Notes under the pieces: generated by a model
What the model was told of the DNA's origin: nothing
Databases searched by the model: none
What the model saw: the letters and a program-made list of their open reading frames with translations, nothing else
Assembly (NCBI GenBank): GCA_963678855.1
Contig: OY787448.1
Coordinates: 496,001-560,000, forward strand
DNA from: F22 sp963678855
GTDB taxonomy: Bacteria > Bacteroidota > Bacteroidia > Bacteroidales > Bacteroidaceae
Length of the DNA: 64,000 nucleotides
Reading direction: 5' to 3'
Program-made: the position numbers and the translations under genes
In this document: positions 32,741-42,700 of the stretch, piece by piece
Layout of the letters: every line of letters begins with the position of its first letter
Position numbering within the stretch: position 1 is the first letter of the stretch

Positions 32741-34504
32741 ATGAAAAAGAAACAAAATCTACTTATAATCAGAACATTTGTACTGTTTACACTACTTATT
32801 CAAGTGTACGCCTGCACAGAAGATAAATCAGACATAAATACATATAGTTTTGATACAATCGACTTGGACTATCGCCCAAAAGAAGCACTTGACTCACTTG
32901 AAACATACATGAACCATATAGATGAGATGTCTCAAGATGAACGATATGCGTTTAAATTGCGTTATAATTTATCTAGAGGGAGGAACTTTCTTCCTCTTCC
33001 TACAGACAGCATTATACAAGAGTATGTCAAGTATTTCAAAAAAAAACATGACATACAAAGACTGCTTGAAAGCTACTTGCTATTATCATATGCATACAGT
33101 GACTCAAAAAATTTTGACAAAGTACACGAGACTATCCAAGCTGCTATAAGGGTTCCTAATGCCAATAAATACCCTAAACAACTTGCACACTTATATAGTA
33201 TTCAAGGAACGGTATTTCACCATAGCAGATTAAACTCTTTAGCCAAGAAAGCCTTTATTAATGCGCATAATCTTTATTTACAAACTCATGATACAATAAT
33301 GCTAACAAGTAGCTATAAAGATTTAGGCTCATTATCTCTCAGAATGGATAGCACATACAACCAGGCTTTGAAATATTTTGAAGAAAGCTTACAGTTAGCG
33401 ACTAAAAACAAAGATACATTGCGTATTAATTGGGCTATAACTGCCATTACCAGTGCATATTTGAAAGTAGGAGACACTGACTCTGCAAAGAGAATTTTGA
33501 GTAAGTTCACATCGAGCAATAATTCACAGATAATGACTAAATACGCCGTACTAGCTGAATATTACAAGAAGATCAACAGCTTTTACATGCATCGTGCATA
33601 TTGCGATTCTTTGATAGCATTAGGTAGTCCCGAATCTTTAAAAGCTGGTCATTATTATTTATTCAAAGCCTACGAAAAAAGAAACGACATCAAAAACGCC
33701 TACCACCACTTATACCATTACACTTACTGGAAAGACTCCATCAAACGCGAAGAACGCACAGCAAAACTATACGAAGTAGAGTCTAAATATCAAAATAAAT
33801 TACTGCGCAGCCAAAACCGTGTACTTAAAGCTGAAAATATAGCAGCTATATACGGAATTGGGGCACTTATCTTTATTGGTATTATTGTAGGAGGGCTTAT
33901 CTATATATGGTATCGCCACCATGTACAAGCTCAAATAGAAGAATCTAAGCGTAAAGAACTTCGCCAGAAGAAATTATATGATCATAGCTTGCAGCGAATA
34001 GATCAAATGAAAGCAGAGATGAGTGATCTTCAAAACAAAATGGAAGAGGAAAAATCAAGCTTATCGGCATCTGGCTTAGAAACTGCACAGTCGCAACAAG
34101 CACTGCTTGCTGCACAAATCAATAAGGCAGAAAAAGAGCGATTTAATCGTAAAGAGCTGGAAGACCAGCTACATAACACCCCTGTATACAAGAAGCTTAT
34201 AGCCATTTCTGACGGAAAACTTATAGAGCCATTCACAAATGAAGATTGGCAGTTACTATATAAGAACTTTGAGCAAACATACGATAATCTTCTGTATACC
34301 CTTAAGGAAGCTGGACGCAATGTAAATGAAGCAGAACTTCAATTATGTTGCTTAACAAAGTTGGGGATTCCTCACAAAGGTATTCTTATTGTTACACATA
34401 AAGCTGGTTCTACGATTTCGACTATGAAGCCTCGTGTTTACAAGAAAATTACGGATAATGAGGGAAATGCAAATGACTTCCATGCGTTTATAAAGAGTTT
34501 GTAG
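32741..34504 (+). CDS. TPR - membrane - coiled-coil - HTH regulator (lipoprotein-like N-terminus)
   Basis: The 587-aa protein has a hydrophobic N-terminus ending in a lipobox-like VYAC (C25), periplasmic TPR repeats (about 45-340), one membrane helix (about 367-389, YGIGALIFIGIIVGGLIYIW), a charged coiled coil (about 390-470), and a C-terminal segment (ELQLCCLTKLGIPHKGI...) matching the degenerate LuxR-like HTH of Bacteroidetes TPR regulators. It probably senses something outside and binds DNA inside. A lipid anchor and a membrane helix together are unusual. Phased repeats lie in its promoter. It is divergent from the SPASM gene. Confidence 0.8.
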   Translation: MKKKQNLLIIRTFVLFTLLIQVYACTEDKSDINTYSFDTIDLDYRPKEALDSLETYMNHIDEMSQDERYAFKLRYNLSRGRNFLPLPTDSIIQEYVKYFKKKHDIQRLLESYLLLSYAYSDSKNFDKVHETIQAAIRVPNANKYPKQLAHLYSIQGTVFHHSRLNSLAKKAFINAHNLYLQTHDTIMLTSSYKDLGSLSLRMDSTYNQALKYFEESLQLATKNKDTLRINWAITAITSAYLKVGDTDSAKRILSKFTSSNNSQIMTKYAVLAEYYKKINSFYMHRAYCDSLIALGSPESLKAGHYYLFKAYEKRNDIKNAYHHLYHYTYWKDSIKREERTAKLYEVESKYQNKLLRSQNRVLKAENIAAIYGIGALIFIGIIVGGLIYIWYRHHVQAQIEESKRKELRQKKLYDHSLQRIDQMKAEMSDLQNKMEEEKSSLSASGLETAQSQQALLAAQINKAEKERFNRKELEDQLHNTPVYKKLIAISDGKLIEPFTNEDWQLLYKNFEQTYDNLLYTLKEAGRNVNEAELQLCCLTKLGIPHKGILIVTHKAGSTISTMKPRVYKKITDNEGNANDFHAFIKSL

Positions 34505-34514
34505 CTGGAGTGAC

Positions 34515-34823
34515 TTACCTCACCCCAGTATCTAAATCATCATTGCGTAAAGTCTTGCGACGTTTCAACGACGGCTTTTTCTTACTATGCAGTGTATATG
34601 CCAACTTAATTCCCAAAGACCTCCCGACCATATAGTTCGTTTGCGATTGCGCATAACTAGGACCATCTATTGTAGAGCTAAACTCGACGTACTTAGCAAA
34701 CGGAGAGTTCGCCACTGCCGTGACGTGTAATGCATTCTTCAAGAAACTTTTGCTGACCGACATGGCATAGAAATCCATTCGATTATAATACCTCAATATC
34801 GCATCCCAAGATGTACCATATAT
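34515..34823 (-). pseudogene. C-terminal fragment of an outer-membrane beta-barrel gene
   Basis: About 102 codons open from 34823; translated residues include YGTSWDAILRYYNRMDFYAM, then SVSKSFLKNALHVTA and a basic tail KRRKTLRNDDLDTG. This is the last strands and tail of an OMP_b-brl_3 barrel, with no start or N-terminal parts. It faces the TPR regulator with only 10 bp between the two stops. A second barrel fragment lies on the other strand at 35720-36683. Confidence 0.7.
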
Positions 34824-34837
34824 TTAATACAGAAAAG

Positions 34838-34868
34838 TTGTATATAAGTACAATTTTATTTACCTTTG
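34838..34868 (+). promoter_or_regulatory. Promoter of the HU-wHTH gene
   Basis: TTG at 34838-34840, 20 bp, TACCTTTG at 34861-34868: a full consensus. The start codon lies about 200 bp downstream, which implies a long leader. Confidence 0.7.
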
Positions 34869-34881
34869 GGTGAGTATTAGA

Positions 34882-35040
34882 AAAGCCCACTTATTAGAGT
34901 TTTCTTACAGCGGGCTTTACTTGTAAGAAGATGTTTAACCAATGGGGAGTAGCTCCACACTCCCGCATGCGGGGACCCCACACACATGAGTACGAGGACT
35001 TCGTACACATGTAGACGAGACTCCCACACACATGTGTGTG
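34882..35040 (+). other. Palindrome-rich leader of the HU-wHTH gene
   Basis: Within the ~200-nt leader are: an AAAGCCC/GGGCTTT hairpin (34882-34918); CCCGCATGCGGG (34962-34973); CATGaGTACGA-5-TCGTACaCATG (34985-35011); and the 16-bp palindrome CACACACATGTGTGTG (35025-35040). CCCACACACATG also occurs twice in direct order, 46 bp apart (34977 and 35023). The cluster could bind a protein, form an RNA switch, or be a recombination site. Confidence 0.6.
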
Positions 35041-35069
35041 AGGTTGCCTTCCTTATAATAAAATGAACT

Positions 35070-35669
35070 ATGGCAGTAGAATACGTGCTTGTAAAGAAAG
35101 TAAACCCTCAACATGACAACCAAAAAGAGCACTTTTATGCTCAAATTGTACCTAGAGAACTAATTACTGGAGATAGAATAGCTGAAGAAATCCAAGAGCG
35201 TTGCTCGCTTACCGCAGGAGACTGTAAGAACGTGTGGGATAATATGGTGCAGCTTATTGCAGCATACTTGAACAGCGGGCATAGTGTAGAAATACCACAT
35301 TTGGGTACTTTTTATGTTGTTGTAAAATCTGATCCAATAGACCATTTAGATGAAAATACAAGAGAAAAGGTCCGTACTGTTGGACCTAGATTCCGTCCTT
35401 GTAAAGAGCTGTCTAGAAGTATATATACACCGATTTTACGTCAAAAAGGAGATACACACAAAGAGGTTAGAAAAACAGTCAGTAAAGATGAGAGAGAAAA
35501 GTTCTTAATGACTTATTTGAAGTCGCATCAATATATAAGACGTGTGGAATACCAGTATGCAATGAACATCTCTGAAACAACTGCACTCAAAGATTTACGT
35601 GCACTGAAGAAAGACAAAAAGATTAAATCGGAGGGAACTAATGCATTCACTTGTTATTCACTCTATTAA
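35070..35669 (+). CDS. HU-family DNA-binding protein fused to a winged helix
   Basis: The 199-aa protein has a Bacteroidetes-type HU-like fold in the first ~125 residues (HFYAQIVPRELITGDRIAEE, SGHSVEIPHLGTFYVVV, TVGPRFRPCKEL) and a C-terminal winged HTH (about 140-197: YLKSHQYIRRVEYQYAMNIS, ETTALKDLRALKKDKKI). Two DNA-binding parts in one protein suggest an architectural regulator. It lies between two oppositely oriented barrel fragments behind a palindrome-rich leader, so it may be linked to rearrangement or to control of the former barrel locus. That is inference. The ATG at 35070 is the first in frame after the palindromes. Confidence 0.8.
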   Translation: MAVEYVLVKKVNPQHDNQKEHFYAQIVPRELITGDRIAEEIQERCSLTAGDCKNVWDNMVQLIAAYLNSGHSVEIPHLGTFYVVVKSDPIDHLDENTREKVRTVGPRFRPCKELSRSIYTPILRQKGDTHKEVRKTVSKDEREKFLMTYLKSHQYIRRVEYQYAMNISETTALKDLRALKKDKKIKSEGTNAFTCYSLY

Positions 35670-35719
35670 AAAGGTACAGTTTTATGTTCTTCGTCTTGTC
35701 AACATAAGGGAAACAGCAA

Positions 35720-36683
35720 ATGCGTACTTTTTGTCAGATGAATGTGCTGAAGATAGCTTATGCCTTTTCATATGGTGGTAGACACTCTGAGACGAACTAT
35801 TTGCATGAAGATAAAAGTAGTTATTTAAAGTCAGATCTGGATATGGAGGGCTGGCTCAACACGGTCAATGTTGATTTCAATTCTAAGGTTGGACAGTGGT
35901 TGTTTCATTATGGGAGCCAAGCTGAGTACAATCTTGTATGGGATAGAACGAAGTATAGCTCTGAGTCTGCGATTAACCGCACTCTATTTACTGGATATGA
36001 ATTTCTTCCTAGCGTATACTCACTTTAGCTATACATTGGATAAAGCTACTGAATCTAATAATCAGACGAAGTTGTTCCCGTCGCTTTTGTTGTACTACAA
36101 CACGACAAACTATTATACGACTGTAGGACTTTATTCCTATAATCTACGTCCTAATTATACATGGATGATTGGCAAGACAAGGAGAGTCAATGATTATATT
36201 TCTGCTACAGGAAATCCAGATCTTAAACCTCAAAATGCATATGGATTGATATGCTACAATACGCTGTTTCAATATGCCAAGCTTAATTTGGGGTATTATA
36301 TATATAAGAACAGAATACAAAATGTGTACAGTGCGGTTGATGATGGCTTATATGGAGAGGTGCTTAACAGCGTACACAAAAATGCAGGAGATTTATATCA
36401 GTTTAGAACGAATCTGGTGCTAACATTTGCACTGTACGACCGTGTACTGACTGGACAAATTCAAGCGAATATGAGATATAGTAAGCTTAAAGACTTAAAG
36501 AGTGACTTTGCGATACCAACGGGCAGAAAAAGTGAGTATATCAATCACTATTATGCCACCAATATCAATGTGATGCCCTCGAAGCGATTGAATATCATGA
36601 TTTCGGGCAATTTCACTCCTCGTCAAAGACATATACTAGCAGTAGCGAGTGGAATACAACTACACATATACATGACAATTTGA
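35720..36683 (+). pseudogene. Frameshifted outer-membrane beta-barrel fragment
   Basis: The stretch encodes barrel strands of an OMP_b-brl_3 protein in two frames. Frame one (35720-36028) reads IAYAFSYGGRHSETN to TGYEFLPSVY. Frame two, open from before 36010 to 36683, reads THFSYTLDKATESNNQTKLF, then LRPNYTWMIGKTRR and ISATGNPDLKPQNAYG. The shift is near 36010-36025. The signal, plug and last strands are missing. The stop-coding sequence after 36683 carries further in-frame remnants in another frame, so decay continues there. Confidence 0.75.
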
Positions 36684-36914
36684 TGACCGCAAATTGTTTT
36701 AGACCAAATTGCATGACCAGCGCAAATTCTTAGCCGAGAATCAATTCATCGAGAAAAATCGCTTTATAGCATACAGGCTATCACAGCTTGTGTAATTCTA
36801 TGTTTTTGCATAAATCAAAACGGTTTAGTGATTGTAATTGTAAAACAGAATTTGTTTGGTCAGGTTAATAAGGTAGAAGCAAAGATATTCATTTTCTTAT
36901 CAAAAACAATATAA

Positions 36915-36944
36915 AGGGGATGCCAACACGACTTGGCATCCCCT
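36915..36944. terminator. Terminator of cobO
   Basis: AGGGGATGCCAA (36915-36926) and TTGGCATCCCCT (36933-36944) form a perfect 12-bp stem with a 6-nt loop. In the minus direction a T-rich run follows. The 230 bp before it hold no gene that I can see. Confidence 0.9.
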
Positions 36945-36966
36945 CTATGAACGACTACTATGAAAC

Positions 36967-37476
36967 CTAGCGTTCTATACCATCTCTGGCTTCAACGCCT
37001 TCACTATAATAATGCTTGACTTCTTTCATCTCTGTGACTAGGTCGGCTCGGTCGATAAGCCAATCTGGTGCATAACGGCCTGTAATGACAACCTCGGTAT
37101 TTTCTGCTGTTTGGTCCAATGCAGTTTCTACTTCTTCACGGGTAAGTAATTTAAAGAATAAAGCAATGGTTAGCTCATCTAGAATGACTAAACCATAGTC
37201 TCCAGAAGATAGTTTATTGGCACACGTAGCCAATCCATCTCGTGCCATCATGACATCTTCAAGAGATGGATCGTTATCAATAAAACATCCTTGACCTAGT
37301 TGTTCTATTTCCCACCCTGACAGGCGGTCTACGACTTGAGTTTCATGATATTTCATGTTCTTGACAAACTGCCCTATAAAGATGCGCTTCTGGGCAAAAT
37401 GGGCGCGTAAGGCTAATCCGAAGGCAGCGGTTGTTTTGCCTTTTCCGTTTCCGGTGTAAATATGAAGGTAACTCAT
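36967..37476 (-). CDS. cobO: Cob(I)yrinic acid a,c-diamide adenosyltransferase
   Basis: CobO/BtuR adenosylates corrinoids with ATP in the cytoplasm, for cobalamin synthesis or salvage. The 169-aa length is standard. The P-loop YTGNGKGKTTAAFG (about 7-20, K14), YGLVILDELTIA and EVVITGRYAPDWLIDRADLV are classic. The protein ends in GVEARDGIER. No other cobalamin genes are nearby; it lies 33 bp downstream of the AraC gene on the same strand. Ends at a good terminator. Confidence 0.95.
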   Translation of the reverse strand: MSYLHIYTGNGKGKTTAAFGLALRAHFAQKRIFIGQFVKNMKYHETQVVDRLSGWEIEQLGQGCFIDNDPSLEDVMMARDGLATCANKLSSGDYGLVILDELTIALFFKLLTREEVETALDQTAENTEVVITGRYAPDWLIDRADLVTEMKEVKHYYSEGVEARDGIER

Positions 37477-37509
37477 TAATATATATGTTGATAAATTATT
37501 TACTGAATT

Positions 37510-38475
37510 TTAGAATCCTACACCACTACGATATTCTTGTGGTGTGCATTGTGCATGCTTTTTAAAGTAGCGGGCAAACAAGGAAGGAGTCGCAAAGTTA
37601 AGCTGATAAGATACTTCTTTGATGCTGAGGTCTGATCGACGAAGGAGGTGTCTTGCTTCAAGCATGACGAAATCGGTAATCCAATCGGAAGCACTACGCC
37701 CTGTGATTTCTCGTATCAACTTAGAAAAGTATTTTGGGGTAAACATCAACTTTGCTGCGTAAAACTGTACCGTACGTTCTTGGCTATGGTGTTCATGAAG
37801 TAGAGTCATAAACTGCTCAAAGACATTGTTTTGATGAGCGTTCCCGCTGAGCATTATAGAATCTGGGGTAATAAAATCGGCAGTCTTAGCCGCATCTAGC
37901 AGACATTGTGTGAAGGCAGCAAGCAATCCTAGGATGACTTCTGGTTTACGCTCTCCATCATAATTGTTTGTAGCATAGAGAATATTGCGACTAAATTCCA
38001 ATAGCCACTTCCAATCTTTATCCATAGGACGAAATAATGGATGCTTTTGTAGATGGACATAGGCAGGACTCTTTTCTATATGAAACCCAGGAATCTTTTG
38101 AAACAGTTCATAGCTAATCAACATGATAACGCCTGAAACTCCAATATCTTCCTGAACTATCTGCACAATATTATCTGGCACGTTGACAATGACCTCTCCT
38201 GCTTGCATATTAACTTGTTGCAAATTAATATTGGCTTGGACTTGCCCTTCGGTAATCATCACAACGGTCACGCCATCTACACGACATGGTTCTTTAAAAA
38301 GCTCACTCTGAAAATTAACGGCCTCCACACAAAGAAAGTCGTTCTCAAGATCAGTAGTTAGCTCTACCCAGTCGACAGATTGCACAATATCAGCAATAGA
38401 GTAGCTAGGCAACTGTTTATTGCTTACTGGTGCATTGAAACTAGACTGCGGGTTAGAGTTTGAGGTGTGTGCCAT
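37510..38475 (-). CDS. AraC-family regulator divergent from the efflux operon
   Basis: The 321-aa protein has a cupin-like N-terminal half (about 30-200) and a C-terminal AraC pair: VQFYAAKLMFTPKYFSKLIR, then SIKEVSYQLNFATPSLFARY, then CTPQEYRSG. The ATG at 38475 is chosen because the promoter -7 box (38514 to 38507) overlaps any longer frame. Its start and that of the MFP-RND-TolC operon face apart over about 200 bp, so it is the likely regulator of that efflux system, a common arrangement in this phylum. Confidence 0.9.
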   Translation of the reverse strand: MAHTSNSNPQSSFNAPVSNKQLPSYSIADIVQSVDWVELTTDLENDFLCVEAVNFQSELFKEPCRVDGVTVVMITEGQVQANINLQQVNMQAGEVIVNVPDNIVQIVQEDIGVSGVIMLISYELFQKIPGFHIEKSPAYVHLQKHPLFRPMDKDWKWLLEFSRNILYATNNYDGERKPEVILGLLAAFTQCLLDAAKTADFITPDSIMLSGNAHQNNVFEQFMTLLHEHHSQERTVQFYAAKLMFTPKYFSKLIREITGRSASDWITDFVMLEARHLLRRSDLSIKEVSYQLNFATPSLFARYFKKHAQCTPQEYRSGVGF

Positions 38476-38506
38476 AGCAATATTTTCAAAATCAATGATT
38501 ATAAGA

Positions 38507-38537
38507 CAAATATAACACAAATATTGGAGATTAACAA
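38507..38537 (-). promoter_or_regulatory. Promoter of the AraC gene
   Basis: TATATTTG on the minus strand (38514 to 38507) with TTG (38537 to 38535) exactly 20 bp upstream. A less perfect GACCTTTG (38612-38619) may serve the efflux operon on the plus strand. Confidence 0.72.
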
Positions 38538-38677
38538 ACAGAAAGAGGATATATTCGACCTTTTGAACACCCTTAATCCCATATAGTTTTTCAATTTAAA
38601 AGAAGAATTCTGACCTTTGCACTATATATCATACATTATAACCAAAGTAGAAACATATAATTAATAAATAAGACAAA

Positions 38678-39721
38678 ATGAAGAAGAACTTTCTTTTTGT
38701 ATCTGTCTGTTTGCTATCAGCGCTTCTATCTTTCACAAGTTGTGGAAAGAAGCAAGCAGCCAAGACGGAAACGGTATTTCTGGTGAAAGCCGTGCATCCT
38801 AATGGTGATGCAAACCAGAGCGCTCATACTTACATTGGTGTACTAGAGGGCAACAAATCAAGTAATCTGAGTTTTCAAGTTCCAGGCCAAGTCGCACGTA
38901 TTCTTGTACGTGAAGGACAGTCTGTACGCAAAGGGCAATTGCTAGCTACTTTGGATGCGGCAAACTTACAGCATCAATTCAATGCGTCTCAAGCAACACT
39001 CGTGCAGGCTAAAGATGCCATGAAGCGTATGCAGATTCTGTATGATAATGGATCGCTTCCTGAAATCAGATATATCGAGACTAAAACGAGAGTGCAACAA
39101 GCGGAGTCGGCTTTTGCTATCGCGAAGCGCAATCTTGGTGAAAGTAAGTTGTATGCGGCTTTCTCGGGTATCATCGGTAACCGTGCGGTACAGGTGGGCG
39201 AAAATGTACTTCCTAGCCAACATATCTTCACCTTGATTGATACAAGCAGTTTGAAGGTATGTTTTAATGTACCAGAACAAGAAATCGCTCAGATTCATGT
39301 AGGTGATGCAGCGGCTGTTCAAGTGGGTGCGTTAAACAATCAATCTTTCGAGGCATCTGTAACGGAAAGACGTTTGGATGCGAGCAATGTATCGCATAGC
39401 TATGCAGCTTATGTGACACTAAAAGATGCGAGTGAAGACCTTGCGCCTGGTATGGCTTGTGATATCTTACTTTTGAATAATAACCAAGAGACACAAGCAG
39501 CGCCTATGGTGCTTCCTATTAGTGCGGTGCAAGTGACACTAGATAAGCATCACTATGTATGGTTGGCTCAAAATGGTCAGTCTGTACGTCGTGAAATACA
39601 AATCGGCGAGTTGGTGTCAGGTGGTCTTGTCATCAAATCGGGTATTACTTCTTCAGACTGGGTTATCACGGAAGGTTATCACAAATTGAGCAACGGTAGT
39701 AAAATTAAGATCAATGGGTAA
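38678..39721 (+). CDS. RND efflux membrane-fusion (periplasmic adaptor) lipoprotein
   Basis: The 347-aa adaptor links the RND pump to the outer-membrane channel. The signal ends in SFTSC (lipobox, C21), so it is lipid-anchored. The barrel-sandwich half-motifs LSFQVPGQVARILVREGQSV and AFSGIIGNRAVQVGENV flank a coiled-coil hairpin (about 100-145), followed by a beta-barrel domain. Its last bases overlap the RND start by 8 bp, so the pair is translationally coupled. Confidence 0.94.
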   Translation: MKKNFLFVSVCLLSALLSFTSCGKKQAAKTETVFLVKAVHPNGDANQSAHTYIGVLEGNKSSNLSFQVPGQVARILVREGQSVRKGQLLATLDAANLQHQFNASQATLVQAKDAMKRMQILYDNGSLPEIRYIETKTRVQQAESAFAIAKRNLGESKLYAAFSGIIGNRAVQVGENVLPSQHIFTLIDTSSLKVCFNVPEQEIAQIHVGDAAAVQVGALNNQSFEASVTERRLDASNVSHSYAAYVTLKDASEDLAPGMACDILLLNNNQETQAAPMVLPISAVQVTLDKHHYVWLAQNGQSVRREIQIGELVSGGLVIKSGITSSDWVITEGYHKLSNGSKIKING

Positions 39722-42700
39722 AAGAAAATCATTGGGGCTTATCGAATCGGGCATGCGCTACTACAAAATCATGCTTTTGCTGACTGTAGCGTTTGTGGGT
39801 ATCGGTATCTATGCCTTATTATATATGCCTAAACAAGAGTTTCCACCTATTACGGTGAGACAGGGACTGATTGTGGGTGTTTATCCTGGCGCAACAGCCG
39901 AGGAAGTGGAGGAGCAAGTGGCTAAGCCATTGGAGAAATTCCTCTTTACATATGAGGATATCAATAAGCACAAGACGTACACCATGAGTCAAGATGGTAT
40001 CTGTTATACTATGGTGGAACTTAAGGACGAAGTCAATGACAAGGACCGTGTATGGTCGAAAATCAAACTTGGGGTCAATAATACATTGAAACCTAGTTTG
40101 AGTCCTGGCGTATTGGCTGTGATTGTTAATGATAACTTTGGGGAAACGTCTGCTTTGTTAATTACGCTGCAAAGTCATGAAAAGACTTATAGAGAGCTTG
40201 AAGATTATCTAGATGTTTTGGAGGGCAAATTGCGCCGTATCGAATCAGTATCTAATCTACGTCGCTATGGGTTGCAACAAGAGCGTATCGGTGTGTATAT
40301 CGATAAGCAAAAGCTAAACAGCTACAATGTGAGTTACTTGCAGGTAATGCAGTCGCTTCAACTACAAGGGCTGACGACTATCAGTGGTACTGTAGATGGT
40401 GAATCGGAAGATTTACCTATTCACGTGACTGGTGGTATGGAAACGGAGCAGCGCATAGCCGATCAAGTTATCTTGGCTATTCCTGGCCAGCAAACGGTGC
40501 GTCTGAAGGATGTGGCTACTATCTGTCGTGAGTATCCAGAACCAGATAGCTATATTCAAAACAATGATACACCTTGTATCCTACTCTCTCTGGAGATGGT
40601 AGAGGGTGAAAATATTGTGGGCTATGGTGAGGAAGTCGATGAAGTCCTTGCTGAGTTCCGTGAAGATTTGCCTGCTAGCATACAGATAGAACGTATTGCT
40701 GATAGCCCTAAGGTGGTAAACGATTCGGTGACGAGCTTTGTGGGCGATTTGTTTACATCTATCGGTGTGGTAATCTTCGTATTGATGTTATTGTTTCCGT
40801 TTCGTAGTGCGATTGTATCGGCTACATCTATTCCGATCAGTATCTTTGTGTCTATTGCAGTGATGTACTTCAGTGGAATTCCATTGAACACGGTGACCCT
40901 AGCTGGACTGATTGTGGTACTAGGTATGATTGTGGACAATTCAATTATTGTGATTGATGCGTATCTAGCAAATTTAGATAAAGGTATGAGTCGCTGGCAT
41001 GCCGCTGTATTTAGTGCGAAGGAGTATCTATGGGGTATTTTCTTGGCTACGGCTTGTATCTGTAGTATCTTCTATCCATTGCTATTGACAATGAAAGGTA
41101 TCTTTCATGACTTTTTGGAGGACTTCCCAAATACGTTGACAATTTCATTAATGACTTCGCTGCTTGTGGCGACAATGATCATTCCATTTATGGAGTTTGT
41201 GTTGATTCGTAAAGGGTTAGTGAAGCGTGAAGAAGAACGTATGGCTAAAAACGGAGGAAAGAAGAAAAAAACGATTCTTACCTATGTCAATGATGGCTAT
41301 GCTTGGTTGCTAGGTGTGTGTTTTCGTGCACCTAAATTCTCTCTAATGACTGGTGTTGGGATAGTATGCTTAGGTGGTGTGATGCTAAGCACGATACCTG
41401 TTCGTATGTTCCCTTTTGCAGATCGTGATCAATTTGCGGTAGAAATCTACTTACCACAAGGGAGTACTTTGGATGAAACGGCTCAGGTATGCGATAGCTT
41501 GTCGTTGATTCTTCAACAAGACAAGCGTGTGAAGAGTGTTACGAAGTTTGTGGGTTGTGCTTCACCTCGATTTCAGACATCTTATGCTCCTAACATTCCT
41601 AGCAAACACTATGCACAGTTTATCGTCAACACAACTAGTATAGAAGATAATCAAACTTTGCTAGCTGAATATACAGATAAGTATGCTGATTATTTCCCTA
41701 ATGCTTATGTGCGTTTCAAAGAATTGGATTATCAGAAAGTAGCGATTCCTATTGAGGTGCGTTATTATGGTGACAATATCGATAGTTTGATGCGTTGTGC
41801 AGATACGCTGGTAACGCATATGCGCCAAATGTCGGATATTGCTTGGGTACACACGAACTATGAAGAGATGCGTCCAACTGTGAAAGTTGAGCTAGATGCA
41901 GTAAAAGCATCACGTCTAGGTTTGAATAAAAGTCTTGCTGAACTTCAAATTGCAGCTATGCAAGAGGGCATCTCTGCTGGAACAATGTGGGAGGAGGATT
42001 ATCCTATGGATATCCATATAGAGCAAGCTCACAATGGTAAAGAGACGGTTACGGAACTTGCAGATAGTTACTTAGCAACGGCTATCCCTACAGTACGTGT
42101 GCCTCTACGTCAGGTGGCGTCTATTGGACCATCTTGGTCGTACGGACAAATTGTGCGTCGTAATGGAGTGCGCTCTATAAGTGTTTTTGCAAACGTGAAA
42201 TATCATGTAAATCAAAGCAATGCATTTGCGGATGTGCTGAAGCTGCATGACAACTATGTGGCTCCTATAATGCCTCATGGTGTGAAGATGGATGTGGGTG
42301 GTAGTATAGAGAATGATGCGGAAGTGACTATTCCTATTGCTCAAGGTATGTCTATCTCTGTCTTGATTATCTTTATTATGCTGCTCATCAATTTCAAAAA
42401 GATTTCATTGGCGCTTGCTGCTTTGAGTAGTATCTTGCTATGTATCTTAGGGGCTGCAATAGGCCTAAAATTGTTCGGTCTTGACTTCGGTATAACTAGT
42501 ATCCTAGGGATTATTTCGCTTATGGGATGTATTGTGAGAAATGCCATCCTGATATTTGAACATGCTGAAGAAAAACGTTTGGTACAAAAGTGGAGTGCGA
42601 GAGATGCTGCTTATGATGCAGGTACTCGTCGTATGTTGCCTATCTTCTTAACATCGGCTACGACTGGTGTTGGGGTTATCCCTATGATTATCAGTCAAAG

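Noticed and set aside
34935..35144. 69-codon minus-strand open frame over the palindromes.
   Set aside because: It only mirrors the palindromes and leader; no protein family seen.
36690..36914. Further barrel coding sequence after 36683.
   Set aside because: One frame stays open briefly, but no barrel motif is readable; left as decay.
38966..39322. Long open frame on the minus strand within the adaptor gene.
   Set aside because: It is antisense to a well-supported gene with no motif.
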